This document shows, in pieces, positions 33,601 through 41,723 of a stretch of 64,000 bases of DNA. A model generated the notes under the pieces. It was not told the origin of the DNA, did no database searches, and worked only from the letters and a program-made list of their open reading frames with translations. Position numbers and translations under genes: made by a program. The stretch's first letter is position 1. Every line of letters starts with the position of its first letter. The DNA comes from Bdellovibrionales bacterium (GTDB taxonomy: Bacteria > Bdellovibrionota > UBA1018), in NCBI GenBank assembly GCA_016786465.1, contig JAEUWC010000024.1, forward strand, positions 87,575-151,574. Reading direction: 5' to 3'.

Positions 33601-34944
33601 CTAGGCCTTTCGCCGAAAGAAGAAATAGACGGGCAACCCCGCCATGATAAAAACTAGACCGATTAGGGTCGATTTCGGAGAAGTGTAAATCGTATTGACC
33701 AAAAGCAGAAGACCCATGGCGATGAAAATGCCAGGCAAGACCGGATAACCCAAGACCCGATACGGCCTGGGCAGGTTGGGTTTCTGCCGTCTGAGCTTAA
33801 ATACGACGCTGGTCACCATGGCGTAAAAGATCCACGACGAAAAGACGACGTAATCCGTCAGCTGGTCAAAAGTCCCAGAAAGTGCAAGCGCCGACGCAAC
33901 CCCGGCCTGAATCAATACGGCATTCATAGGAACATGGGTTTTTGGATGAAGCTTGGCTAGGCCCTTTAGAAAAAGTCCATCTTGTGCCATCGCAAAAGGC
34001 ACACGGGCATTGGTCATGATGGATCCATTCATGGCCCCGATCGCAGAAAAAACAAAAGCGATCGACAGAATCTGGGTTCCTTGATTTCCAAGAAAAGTCA
34101 CGGCTGCCAAAGTCGCAACCGGCAACGCATCCGGGTGCGCGGTCGAATTTGCCTGAAGGATTTCAGAAAACGGCAGTGCGTAGAAATACGAAAGGTTGGA
34201 AAGGCCATAAATCAAAAGAACCAAGGCCAATCCGATGCCAAAGGACTTTGGAATGTTTCGGTTGGGATCTTTCATTTCTCCGGCCACCATGGCCAGATTG
34301 TTCCAGCCATCAAACGCCCAAAGGGCGGCCAGGACCGCACTGCCGAATGCCGAAAAAAATTCCGGCGTCTTTGTCGGCGTTAGGCTGGCTGGCGTTGAAA
34401 GGTGGGCCCAGCTTCCGGTTTTTGAAAAAATAAAAATTCCGATGACCAGGCCCAAGATGATCGTGAACTTGACGGCGGTCATGATCGAATTCAGCGTTCC
34501 ACCAAAAGCGACGCTTAAACAGTTCACCAGTGAAAACCAAAGAATCAAAAAAACCGCAACGTAAGGCAGGTATGCGGTTCCAAAATTCAAAGCCGCTGAA
34601 AGAAAAGTAGCAGCGCCGACCGCATAGGCAGCAATGGAACCAGGCGATCCGATCCAAAAGCGCATCCAGCCGTACATGAAGGCAAAAAGTTCGCCGTGTC
34701 CCTCCTTCAAATAGACGTACTCGCCACCGGCTTTTGGAAAAATGGCGCCCAGTTCCGCATACGCAAGCGCTCCCATCAGCGAAAGCGCGCCGGCCACGAC
34801 CCAAGCCAAAAGCACCCAGGTGGGGCTTCCCACGGCCTGCGACATCGTGGAAGTTTTCAAAAAGATTCCTGTCCCGACGATTCCGCCGACGACTAGACTG
34901 ATTGAATCGGTTAGACCTAGGTCGCGTTTAAGTTCAGTTGCCAT
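33601..34944 (-). CDS. APC-superfamily amino-acid permease
   Basis: 447 residues, about 12 membrane helices. It has VVGGIVGTGIFLKTSTM (helix 1 GxGxxxG-type substrate-binding unwound region) and AYAELGAIFPKAGGEYVYLK, both standard in LAT/basic amino-acid transporters of the APC superfamily. Substrate class is probably neutral or cationic amino acids. The start lacks an obvious ribosome site. The SRAP gene follows 10 bases later on the same strand. Confidence 0.92.
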   Translation of the reverse strand: MATELKRDLGLTDSISLVVGGIVGTGIFLKTSTMSQAVGSPTWVLLAWVVAGALSLMGALAYAELGAIFPKAGGEYVYLKEGHGELFAFMYGWMRFWIGSPGSIAAYAVGAATFLSAALNFGTAYLPYVAVFLILWFSLVNCLSVAFGGTLNSIMTAVKFTIILGLVIGIFIFSKTGSWAHLSTPASLTPTKTPEFFSAFGSAVLAALWAFDGWNNLAMVAGEMKDPNRNIPKSFGIGLALVLLIYGLSNLSYFYALPFSEILQANSTAHPDALPVATLAAVTFLGNQGTQILSIAFVFSAIGAMNGSIMTNARVPFAMAQDGLFLKGLAKLHPKTHVPMNAVLIQAGVASALALSGTFDQLTDYVVFSSWIFYAMVTSVVFKLRRQKPNLPRPYRVLGYPVLPGIFIAMGLLLLVNTIYTSPKSTLIGLVFIMAGLPVYFFFRRKA

Positions 34945-34993
34945 ATCGAGTAGACGTTTAATTCAGTCTGTAACAATGGTACTGGATTCGAAC

Positions 34994-35923
34994 ATGAAGG
35001 TCACGTGGATGATTTCGTTAGGTTTATTAGTCGCCGTATTTGTCCTTTCGATTCCGCTAGCGATCCTGATTTTGGGTCGAATCGGACCCGTGGCTCCGGC
35101 CATTGAAAAGAACGACCAAGCCCAGGTCATGCAGCTAGACGGGGGTCAGATTCGCTACCAGGACGAAGGCCAGGGTCCCGAAGCAACGCTAATGATTCAT
35201 GGATTCAATCATCAGATGATTGCGTGGGAATCGGTTTGGCCCAAGGTCCAATGCGGTCGAAAGATTCGCATCGACGTACCCGGATATGGAGAATCGATTT
35301 GGCCCGCAAGTTCGTATTCGGTCCCCGAACAAGCCAAGCGAATCATTCAATTTATGGATGCGATGGGGCTGAAAAAAGTGAACCTGCTTGGGGTTTCCAT
35401 GGGCGGATCGATTTCGGCCTGGCTGGCTTCGCAGTATCCGGACCGGGTCAAGGGCTTGGTGCTTTTGGCGCCGTCGGGTTACCCAGGATCTTTGCAATAT
35501 TACGGAGCCTTTGGTCGCCTGGTTGGGCCAGGATTTTTCAATCAAGTCGCAAGTACCCTTGCAGACCTTGGGCCCTATCGATGGAAATTTCCAAACAGCC
35601 GCGCGCTTCACGCGCTGACGGTCACATCGTCCTATGGTGACGCTTGGGTTGATGCTTTGAAAAAGATTCCACAACACGCTTGGGTGATTTGGTCACACGG
35701 CGACACGGGCGTCCCGTTTCGCTTTGCCTTAGGGGTCGCAAAATTGATCCCATCAGCGACCTTGATGGGTCTGGACGAAAAAGTAGGACACGATATTCCC
35801 GCGAATCGTTCGGACTTGGTGGCGGGTTTAGCATGCGCCGTGGCTCGGGGCGGGGATCGCGGGCAGGTTGAAGCCCAAGTGAAAAAGCTTTTTCAGGGTG
35901 CAGACCGAATCGAAGCGCTTTGA
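34994..35923 (+). CDS. Membrane-anchored alpha/beta-hydrolase
   Basis: 309 residues. An N-terminal hydrophobic segment (MKVTWMISLGLLVAVFVLSI, then PLAILILG) anchors an alpha/beta-hydrolase domain. Motifs: HGFNHQMIAWESVWP (oxyanion loop), GVSMGGS (nucleophile elbow Ser), HGDTGVP (Asp) and KVGHDIP (His). The catalytic triad is therefore complete. The start is placed at 34994, where GGA lies 9 bases upstream; an ATG at 34976 is also in frame. Substrate is unknown, but an ester or lipid is likely. Its end overlaps the convergent SDR gene by 31 bases. Confidence 0.85.
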   Translation: MKVTWMISLGLLVAVFVLSIPLAILILGRIGPVAPAIEKNDQAQVMQLDGGQIRYQDEGQGPEATLMIHGFNHQMIAWESVWPKVQCGRKIRIDVPGYGESIWPASSYSVPEQAKRIIQFMDAMGLKKVNLLGVSMGGSISAWLASQYPDRVKGLVLLAPSGYPGSLQYYGAFGRLVGPGFFNQVASTLADLGPYRWKFPNSRALHALTVTSSYGDAWVDALKKIPQHAWVIWSHGDTGVPFRFALGVAKLIPSATLMGLDEKVGHDIPANRSDLVAGLACAVARGGDRGQVEAQVKKLFQGADRIEAL

Positions 35924-37317
35924 GAAATCCAGTTTCCGAATCGATTCATGACCCAAAGATGAATCACGGCCTGAGTCCATCGGTAGACCGGCCAGGGAAG
36001 ACTGGGGACAAAGTCCTGAACGATCGACAGCACACAGTTTTCAGAAGGAATGGGCCGAAATTCCAGAATTCCACCGGTTCCCTTTTTCTTCAATAGGCCG
36101 CCTTGGATCTGAAAAATTTCATTCACTTTTCCCGATTCGGAAAGGGATTTTAGTTCAAGAAGAACAATGGAAGTCAACCGAATCAGAAACCGGATTCGAG
36201 TATTCGAAGCGTCCTGGTCTTTCTGAACGGTCAGGATCTTGAAAAGGAATCGGGGCAGCCATTCAAAGTACCGTTCTGCGATGGATCCGATGGATTTCAG
36301 TTTTTCGGAATCGATGTTGGGAATTCTTTGAATCGATCGTACGGTCCGTGCCCCCAAGATTTCTACCTTGGGGCGATAGGCCGTGGGTACGCTGGATGGG
36401 GCTGAAGCCATACGTCGAAGGCTTTCATGAATCGACGTGGGTTTCTTTGAAAGCAAAGGCAAAATTCGACGATCTGGCCTAGAAATCATTTCGTAAGTTA
36501 GGCTTTTGACCAGGGGATAAACCAAAGCTCGCGGGGCACCGCTGACGGTACTGACCCAAAGTTTTGAAACGCCTGGGGACAAGACCGGAACGGGAATGAT
36601 GGATCGTCGAAGCCCCAAAAGTTTCGCAGTTTCCTGCATCAGCCAGCGGTAACTGACGACTTCTTCGGCCGTTAGGTCCCAAGACTGATTTTGCAAATCA
36701 GGCCGAAAAAGCGTCTGGTGTATCGCGTAAACCACGTCTTGAAGGTCAACGGGTTCAGAACGGGTTTGCGTCCAAGTCGGTGCCAGCATCACAGGCAGCC
36801 TTCGCACCAGCCGGATCAGCATTTCGCTGGAAGACCCGCCGTTACCAATGACCAACCCCGCACGAAAAGAAGTCGTGATGGCCCCATAGGTTCCCAGAAC
36901 GCGTTCGACTTCTAGGCGGCTTCGAAGGTGGGCAGACCATTTGGATTCATTTTGTGAAGAAGCTGGGATGATTCCGCCCAGGTAAAAAATGCGTTCGACA
37001 TTTTCTAATGCGCAGGCGCGTGCAAAGTTATCGGCTTGGTGAAGATCGAAATCATCAAAGCGACCTTGATCCAATCGGGCCTGCGGTGACATCGAATGAA
37101 CCAGATAGATCGCAGCCGTCGAACCGCGAACCCCCTTTCGAACACTTTCAAGGTCGGCTAGGTCTGATCTTCTGGGAACGATTTTGGGTTCATTGGCATT
37201 GGCTGGGCGGGGACTGCGGGATAACGCAAAGATCGCTTCGATTCTTGGGTCCTGATTCAGGCTAGCAATCAGGCTTTTTCCGATGAAACCGGTTGAACCT
37301 GCGATGACGACTTTCAT
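35893..37317 (-). CDS. Atypical SDR (NAD(P)-binding) protein with DUF2867-like C-terminal half
   Basis: 474 residues. VVIAGSTGFIGKSLIASL is the nucleotide-binding loop; IYLVHSMSP, FYLGGIIP and VERVLGTYG follow the atypical SDR pattern. From about residue 300 there is a second region (QRIPNIDSEKLKSIGSIAERY, FEWLPRFLFKILTVQ) of the DUF2867/SRPBCC-like type found fused to these SDRs. Proteins of this fusion type are found in light- or stress-induced clusters with folE. It is the third gene of the folE operon (ATGA overlap with the gene before). Substrate unknown. Confidence 0.8.
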   Translation of the reverse strand: MKVVIAGSTGFIGKSLIASLNQDPRIEAIFALSRSPRPANANEPKIVPRRSDLADLESVRKGVRGSTAAIYLVHSMSPQARLDQGRFDDFDLHQADNFARACALENVERIFYLGGIIPASSQNESKWSAHLRSRLEVERVLGTYGAITTSFRAGLVIGNGGSSSEMLIRLVRRLPVMLAPTWTQTRSEPVDLQDVVYAIHQTLFRPDLQNQSWDLTAEEVVSYRWLMQETAKLLGLRRSIIPVPVLSPGVSKLWVSTVSGAPRALVYPLVKSLTYEMISRPDRRILPLLSKKPTSIHESLRRMASAPSSVPTAYRPKVEILGARTVRSIQRIPNIDSEKLKSIGSIAERYFEWLPRFLFKILTVQKDQDASNTRIRFLIRLTSIVLLELKSLSESGKVNEIFQIQGGLLKKKGTGGILEFRPIPSENCVLSIVQDFVPSLPWPVYRWTQAVIHLWVMNRFGNWISQSASIRSAP

Positions 37318-38093
37318 AGTCTTGCGACGCTGTGAAAGCTTTTTGCGACATTCAATGGCGTTCCGATTTTTTCAAGCGTGACATAAAGCCCAGCCAGTGC
37401 CGTACCGATGAAAGTCAGTTCGGGATGCAGACGCGAACGGTTTCGAATGGTTTCTTCAAATAATAAAGTAAACGTCGATTTAAAGTGGGAAATGGAAAAT
37501 TCGACCTCTTTGGAATTTGCGTCGCCAAAGTGCTGATTCAACAGTGCGTTCACCCGGGAAAAATAGCCATCCGAAACCAGGGCTTCCCACGCATACAGTT
37601 CAAGACCGGCCCTGGTTTTTTCAGAATCCCATCGAAAAAAACCCTGATAAAGATTTCGAACACGTTCACGAAAACCGTCTGATCGTTCAAACCAAAGGCG
37701 CGAAGGGGTCCAGATCAAAGTGTTTGATTGGGGTTCCCACCGAAAATTCTGCGGCCTAAGGTCCAAGAAAAACGGAACAGGGTATTCCACCATCAGAAAG
37801 TACAGTTGAAGGATCGTTTCTCCGATAACTTTTCGGTTTTCCGGGGTCGCTGTTTGTAAATGCGCCGCCAGTTCAATCCCGTCTTTTGGATCAACCGCGA
37901 CACGAACGGGTAGGTTCAATGCCGACGCTTCAACTTGCTTTCGAATCAAGTCGATGGCTTCCAAGTATCTGCTGTCGTTCAAAGTCTGGGCGGCCGACTT
38001 TAACGCAATGGCCAGCACCCTTTCCTTGTGAATGACCTTCAGGGCGGAAGTTGAAACAAAGGGCAGGAATTCTCGAAAAGCTGCCGGAACCAT
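37314..38093 (-). CDS. Unknown protein between folE and the SDR
   Basis: 259 residues, mainly helical, without signal peptide or clear membrane segments. Aromatic phrases include PFFLDLRPQNFRWEPQSNTL and WTPSRLWFERSDG. No family is recognised. It starts directly after the folE stop (TAAATG) and overlaps the SDR start by ATGA, so the three proteins are made from one message and probably act in one pathway, possibly pigment, pterin or photoprotection metabolism. Confidence 0.7.
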   Translation of the reverse strand: MVPAAFREFLPFVSTSALKVIHKERVLAIALKSAAQTLNDSRYLEAIDLIRKQVEASALNLPVRVAVDPKDGIELAAHLQTATPENRKVIGETILQLYFLMVEYPVPFFLDLRPQNFRWEPQSNTLIWTPSRLWFERSDGFRERVRNLYQGFFRWDSEKTRAGLELYAWEALVSDGYFSRVNALLNQHFGDANSKEVEFSISHFKSTFTLLFEETIRNRSRLHPELTFIGTALAGLYVTLEKIGTPLNVAKSFHSVARL

Positions 38094-38723
38094 TTAAGCG
38101 GGCTCCACGGCTTTCCAGATTCGTTGAAGCTCGGTGGGGTTAAGTTGATCCGTTCCGATGGAAAATTCGGTCACGGTATCGGAACTTTGTTTTTCGACCC
38201 CTCTCATCATCATGCAAAGGTGGCAGGCCTGGACACGAACCACGATTGCTCGCGGCTTCAGTGCGGATGAAAGGCTTTCGGCCACTTGTCGGGTCAGGCG
38301 TTCTTGCACCTGAAACCGTCGGGCGAAAACGTCGATCACGCGCGGAATCTTTGAAAGTCCAAGAATCTTTTCGTTTGGGAAATAGGCGACCGAAGCCTTG
38401 CCCCAAAAAGGCAGAAGGTGATGTTCGCAAAGCGAATAGAATTCCACGTCGCGCACTGAAACCAAGCCCTGGCCTTCGGCTTCAAAGATTCCTTCACCAA
38501 TCACCTGTTCAGGGGTTTGGTCATATCCGATGGTCAGCGCCTTCATGGCTTTCTGGAAGCGTTCTGGGGTTCTGGCTAGACCTTCGCGGTCCAGATCTTC
38601 TCCTGCAGATTTTAAGATCAGCGACCCCGCCAATTCGGCCATGCGATCGGGGGATGGGATGCGGGATAGGGATTCGGGGATTGAATCTTTCAGAATCAGT
38701 CTTTGCGAGTATTGAGCGTTCAT
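38094..38723 (-). CDS. folE: GTP cyclohydrolase I
   Basis: 209 residues from the ATG at 38723. Signature blocks: FYSLCEHHLLPFWGKASVAY with the zinc-ligand Cys and His residues, FQVQERLTRQVAES, and ACHLCMMMRGVEKQ with the second zinc Cys. It converts GTP to dihydroneopterin triphosphate, the first step of folate, and of pterin cofactors for photolyases. The location next to a CarH-like regulator suggests the pterin/photoprotection role rather than housekeeping folate; that is inference. A TTG 36 bases upstream is in frame but less likely. Its -35 (TTGTCA) and -10 (GATACT) lie in the operator region, 17 bases apart. Confidence 0.93.
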   Translation of the reverse strand: MNAQYSQRLILKDSIPESLSRIPSPDRMAELAGSLILKSAGEDLDREGLARTPERFQKAMKALTIGYDQTPEQVIGEGIFEAEGQGLVSVRDVEFYSLCEHHLLPFWGKASVAYFPNEKILGLSKIPRVIDVFARRFQVQERLTRQVAESLSSALKPRAIVVRVQACHLCMMMRGVEKQSSDTVTEFSIGTDQLNPTELQRIWKAVEPA

Positions 38724-38815
38724 GGGGTCCAGTATCCCAGCTTGTCCAAGTTTTGACAAAATACATATATGGACAAAGCATGGACACCAGCGCAGATTCG
38801 GGCTAGATTAGACCT
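38724..38815. promoter_or_regulatory. Divergent promoter/operator region for folE and the CarH-like gene
   Basis: Within 92 bases there are three TGGACA-type half-sites: one inverted (TTGTCCA at 38742-38748) and two direct (38770-38775 and 38781-38786). For the plus strand, TGGACA (38781-38786), 17 bases, then TAGATT (38804-38809) puts the start point at about 38816, the A of the ATG, so the regulator message is probably leaderless. For the minus strand, TTGTCA, 17 bases, GATACT places a start close before the folE ATG. Both -35 boxes overlap the repeats, as expected for CarH/LitR repression. Confidence 0.6.
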
Positions 38816-39766
38816 ATGGGCGAACTGAACATGAAAGCAGTCTTACGGCAGACGGGTCTAAGCGCTGACAATCTACGCGCTTGGGAAAAACGTTACGGGG
38901 CGGTCAAGCCATCGCGATCACCCACAGGAAGACGGGTTTACACGGATGCAGAAGTGCACCGGCTTCGATTGCTTTGCGAATTGGTTCGAATGGGCCACAC
39001 GATTGGAAAGATCGCGAACCTCAGCGACGAAAACTTAGTTTCGCGATTGAACCAATCCAAGTCAGAAAAGAATTCCGCCCAACACAGTCGGGTCGATGAA
39101 GAAAGCACGGCGAATCTGGAAGCGCTGATGAAATCGGTGGATCAGTTTGATCTGGCGGCGGTGCGATCCAGTCTGGCCCGACTTCGATATTTAAACAGTC
39201 CGCGCCGATTTGCTTTTGAACTGATTCCGCAGGTGATGTTTCTGATCGGGAAGCGGATCGAATCCGGGAAGATTTCGATTTCTCAGGAACATGCGCTTTC
39301 AGAAATCATGCGCGGGCATATGAATCAGATATATGACGGACTAAGCACCGAAGACGGAACGATGAAGCCCGTTGAAGCATTGATTTTTTGTACCCGAGAA
39401 GGCGATCCCCATGACTTTGGTCTAATGATGGCGGCAATCGCGTGTCGGTACCGGGGCTATAAAACCCAGTACATTGGAAAAAACTTGCCGGCCGAATCGT
39501 TGGTCGAAGCGACCAAGAAAATCAAACCTACGGCGATTGTGATGGGTGTTTCTGCGCTACCCGAAAGTGAAGATAAGATCGCCCCAATGGACTACGTTAA
39601 GGCGATCGATCAGAAAGTCAGTCCAGGAATTGAAATCTGGGCGGGAGGGTCAGCAGCAAGGCAGCTGAGAAAGCCTTCGGATCGGCGCGATTTTTGGATC
39701 TTTGAAAGTATTCAGGATCTTGAAACCAAACTGGATTTGCTTAAGTCCAAAGGAGCGAAATCATGA
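38816..39766 (+). CDS. CarH/LitR-like MerR-family regulator with B12-binding domain
   Basis: 316 residues. MerR helix-turn-helix at 5-75 (AVLRQTGLSADNLRAWEKRY, GRRVYTDAEVHRLRLL). A helical bundle follows, then a cobalamin-binding Rossmann domain with the D-x-H-x-x-G loop DPHDFG (197-202; His199 would be the lower ligand). EH at 158-159 is the CarH upper-face His. The Trp normally 10 residues before EH is replaced by Ile148. Such proteins repress in the dark as adenosylcobalamin tetramers and fall apart in light. It faces folE divergently and overlaps the OsmC gene by ATGA. Confidence 0.88.
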   Translation: MGELNMKAVLRQTGLSADNLRAWEKRYGAVKPSRSPTGRRVYTDAEVHRLRLLCELVRMGHTIGKIANLSDENLVSRLNQSKSEKNSAQHSRVDEESTANLEALMKSVDQFDLAAVRSSLARLRYLNSPRRFAFELIPQVMFLIGKRIESGKISISQEHALSEIMRGHMNQIYDGLSTEDGTMKPVEALIFCTREGDPHDFGLMMAAIACRYRGYKTQYIGKNLPAESLVEATKKIKPTAIVMGVSALPESEDKIAPMDYVKAIDQKVSPGIEIWAGGSAARQLRKPSDRRDFWIFESIQDLETKLDLLKSKGAKS

Positions 39767-40191
39767 TTCAGTATCCGTTGCATTTTTCGGTATCAGGCCA
39801 AGCTTCATCGGGCATGGGAAGTCCCTGGGACACTTCAGTGCCGAGCGGAAAGCTTACGGCCGCGATTCCCCCTGAATTCAACGGTCCTGGTGGCGGCTAT
39901 TCGCCCGAAGATTTCTTCGCATTAGCGGCGATCAACTGCTTTATTGCCACTTTCAAAGTGATTGCTGAAAAATCGAAGCTTCAATTCGAAAGCCTTTCGG
40001 CTGACGGACGGCTGACCGTGGACCGAAATGATTCAGGTGTGCCGATGATGAAGTTCTTTTCTGTGAAAGCGACGATTCAAGGCGTAACCGATCGTGAACG
40101 TGCGCTTCGCTTGCTTGAAAAAACCAGTCAGTCCTGTCTGGTCATGAATTCGATCAAGACCGAAAAGACTTTCGAATTCCTGGTGAATTAG
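39763..40191 (+). CDS. OsmC-family peroxidase/redox protein
   Basis: 142 residues. The two peroxidatic Cys are in the usual settings: NCFIATFKVIAEKSKL and TSQSCLVMNSI. GGGYSPEDFFALAAINCF is typical of OsmC/Ohr-like proteins. Members reduce organic hydroperoxides. It starts within the stop of the CarH-like gene (ATGA), so it would be induced with it; protection from light-generated peroxide is a natural reading. Confidence 0.9.
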   Translation: MIQYPLHFSVSGQASSGMGSPWDTSVPSGKLTAAIPPEFNGPGGGYSPEDFFALAAINCFIATFKVIAEKSKLQFESLSADGRLTVDRNDSGVPMMKFFSVKATIQGVTDRERALRLLEKTSQSCLVMNSIKTEKTFEFLVN

Positions 40192-40194
40192 CGT

Positions 40195-41133
40195 TTACCG
40201 AGCGCAGCAGCGAAAGTAATGGGTTGCTTCTGAAGTCACGCGACCGGATCCATCTAGGACCTTTAGCAACGAATCCTGGTCGGTGCCGCCGCAGCCGCCA
40301 TTGATGGTTTTCATTCCGTACGAAGTGGCGACTTGTCCTGCTGCGGTCGGCGTCGAAGTTACAATCGTGTAAGTTTCTGCAGCCCAGTGAACGTTTGACG
40401 TCAATGGTGTTGCAGTCAGAAGTCCTGAATCGCAGGCTTTCTTCAGTTCTTCGCGACCACAAAGGTGCTTTCCGCTAGATGCGCAGATGATCACGGCGGT
40501 GGCATAAGGAACGGTCACCGAAGCGGCTGCGTCGGTGTTGATGCAAAAAGGTGCGGATGTGGTCGATCCAGGAATCAAGGTCATTCCTGAATCGCATGCC
40601 GTGATTCCAGACGAAGGAAGACTTCCCCAGGTTCCGTCACCCCTTAAAACTTGGCTTGCCGATCCCGTGAAGTTTCCAGTGGCTAGTGTGCCCATTCCTA
40701 AGGTGGCCCGTGCTCCGGCGGCGGTATTGGATCCGGTTCCGCCCTTGGCAATCGGCAGAATTCCGGTGACCTGGCTTGCGTCGACGGTCAAAGTAATTTC
40801 AGCAGTCGAAGTTTGTCCCAAAGCGTCTTGTACGAAAAACCGGTAAACGGTTCCGGCCACTAACGTCACTGGGCTGTTTGGGGTTAAGGTGACTGAATTT
40901 GAAGTTCGGTCTGAAATCGTGAAACCGGTGGTGTTGTCGACGATTCCGGCGCGGCTGACTTGGGATAGGCCGCTGCCTTCTAAAACGACCTTGGATTTTG
41001 AAAGCGCCGTGACCCGGGTCACAGTGGGGCGTTCGGTCGAAGTGACCACGGCCGGTTCTTCGCTTCGACACGCGTTCAAGGCCAGTAAAGCGCAAGCAGC
41101 CCAGGCCGCCGATTTCATTTTGATTTTAAGCAT
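40195..41133 (-). CDS. Lipoprotein with IPT-like domain and a phage-tail-fibre-like linker
   Basis: 312 residues. The lipobox is LNAC with Cys22, after MLKIKMKSAAWAACAL. Residues about 34-115 look like an IPT/TIG or Ig-like domain (TVTRVTALSKSKVVLEGSGL, TVYRFFVQDALGQTSTAEI). Residues about 122-160 read GILPIAKGGTGSNTAAGARA and GSASQVLRGDGTW, the linker known from phage tail fibres. The C-terminal 140 residues have eight or so Cys and may be disulphide-bonded (HLCGREELKKAC, GGCGGTD, YFRCCAR). It is probably surface exposed. The start is placed at 41133, 7 bases after AGGGG. Confidence 0.78.
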   Translation of the reverse strand: MLKIKMKSAAWAACALLALNACRSEEPAVVTSTERPTVTRVTALSKSKVVLEGSGLSQVSRAGIVDNTTGFTISDRTSNSVTLTPNSPVTLVAGTVYRFFVQDALGQTSTAEITLTVDASQVTGILPIAKGGTGSNTAAGARATLGMGTLATGNFTGSASQVLRGDGTWGSLPSSGITACDSGMTLIPGSTTSAPFCINTDAAASVTVPYATAVIICASSGKHLCGREELKKACDSGLLTATPLTSNVHWAAETYTIVTSTPTAAGQVATSYGMKTINGGCGGTDQDSLLKVLDGSGRVTSEATHYFRCCAR

Positions 41134-41277
41134 TTTCATACCCCTAAAAAATTGACGCACTGTAGTATATCGAGAGGAATCCATTTCCGCAAATCGAATA
41201 CTGGGGAAAAAAATCTAATCATTTAATGGGGTTAGGGGGTTGGCTTTTCCGTCAGGCGGTGGCACCCTGGTTTCACT

Positions 41278-41643
41278 ATGCCACGTTACGTAGATGGGTT
41301 TGTGATTCCAATTAAAAAGAAGAATTTAGCCGCTTATAAAAAGATGGCGATCATCGGCCGTAATGCCTGGATGAAATTCGGCGCGCTGGATTACTACGAA
41401 TGCGTGGCGGACGACACCCAGATGCCCTACGGCGGAACGCCCCTTCCGAAAATGGCCAAACTGAAAGCGGGCGAAACGGCTTTGTTTTCTTTCATTGTTT
41501 TCAAGTCCAAGGCGCACCGAAATGCAGTGAACAAGAAGGTTCACGAATACTTCGCCAAGAAGTACGGAAGCGACGCAAGCGACATGCCCTTTGATACCAA
41601 GCGCTTTTCCATGGCCGGCTGTAAGGTCATCGTTCAGGGATAG
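41278..41643 (+). CDS. DUF1428-family protein
   Basis: 121 residues. YVDGFVIPIKKKNLAAYKKMA and the end MPFDTKRFSMAGCKVIV are the standard DUF1428 ends, a dimeric alpha/beta-barrel fold related to YciI/EthD-like proteins of unknown role. FSFIVFKSKAHRNAVNKKV is the conserved central strand. It has no evident ribosome site. It lies in a 600-base stretch between two unrelated genes and may be a single-gene transcript. Confidence 0.92.
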   Translation: MPRYVDGFVIPIKKKNLAAYKKMAIIGRNAWMKFGALDYYECVADDTQMPYGGTPLPKMAKLKAGETALFSFIVFKSKAHRNAVNKKVHEYFAKKYGSDASDMPFDTKRFSMAGCKVIVQG

Positions 41644-41723
41644 GGTCCGCCGGTATCGTCAAAGCGTTGTCGATTCACATTGTGAACTTGGCTGATTTCG
41701 CGATTCTGCCGATCAGCTCAAGG

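Noticed and set aside
34742..34993. Upstream extension of the hydrolase frame
   Set aside because: It runs antisense through the permease gene start and is low-complexity Ser/Pro/Thr; the membrane anchor and hydrolase fold start at 34976-34994.
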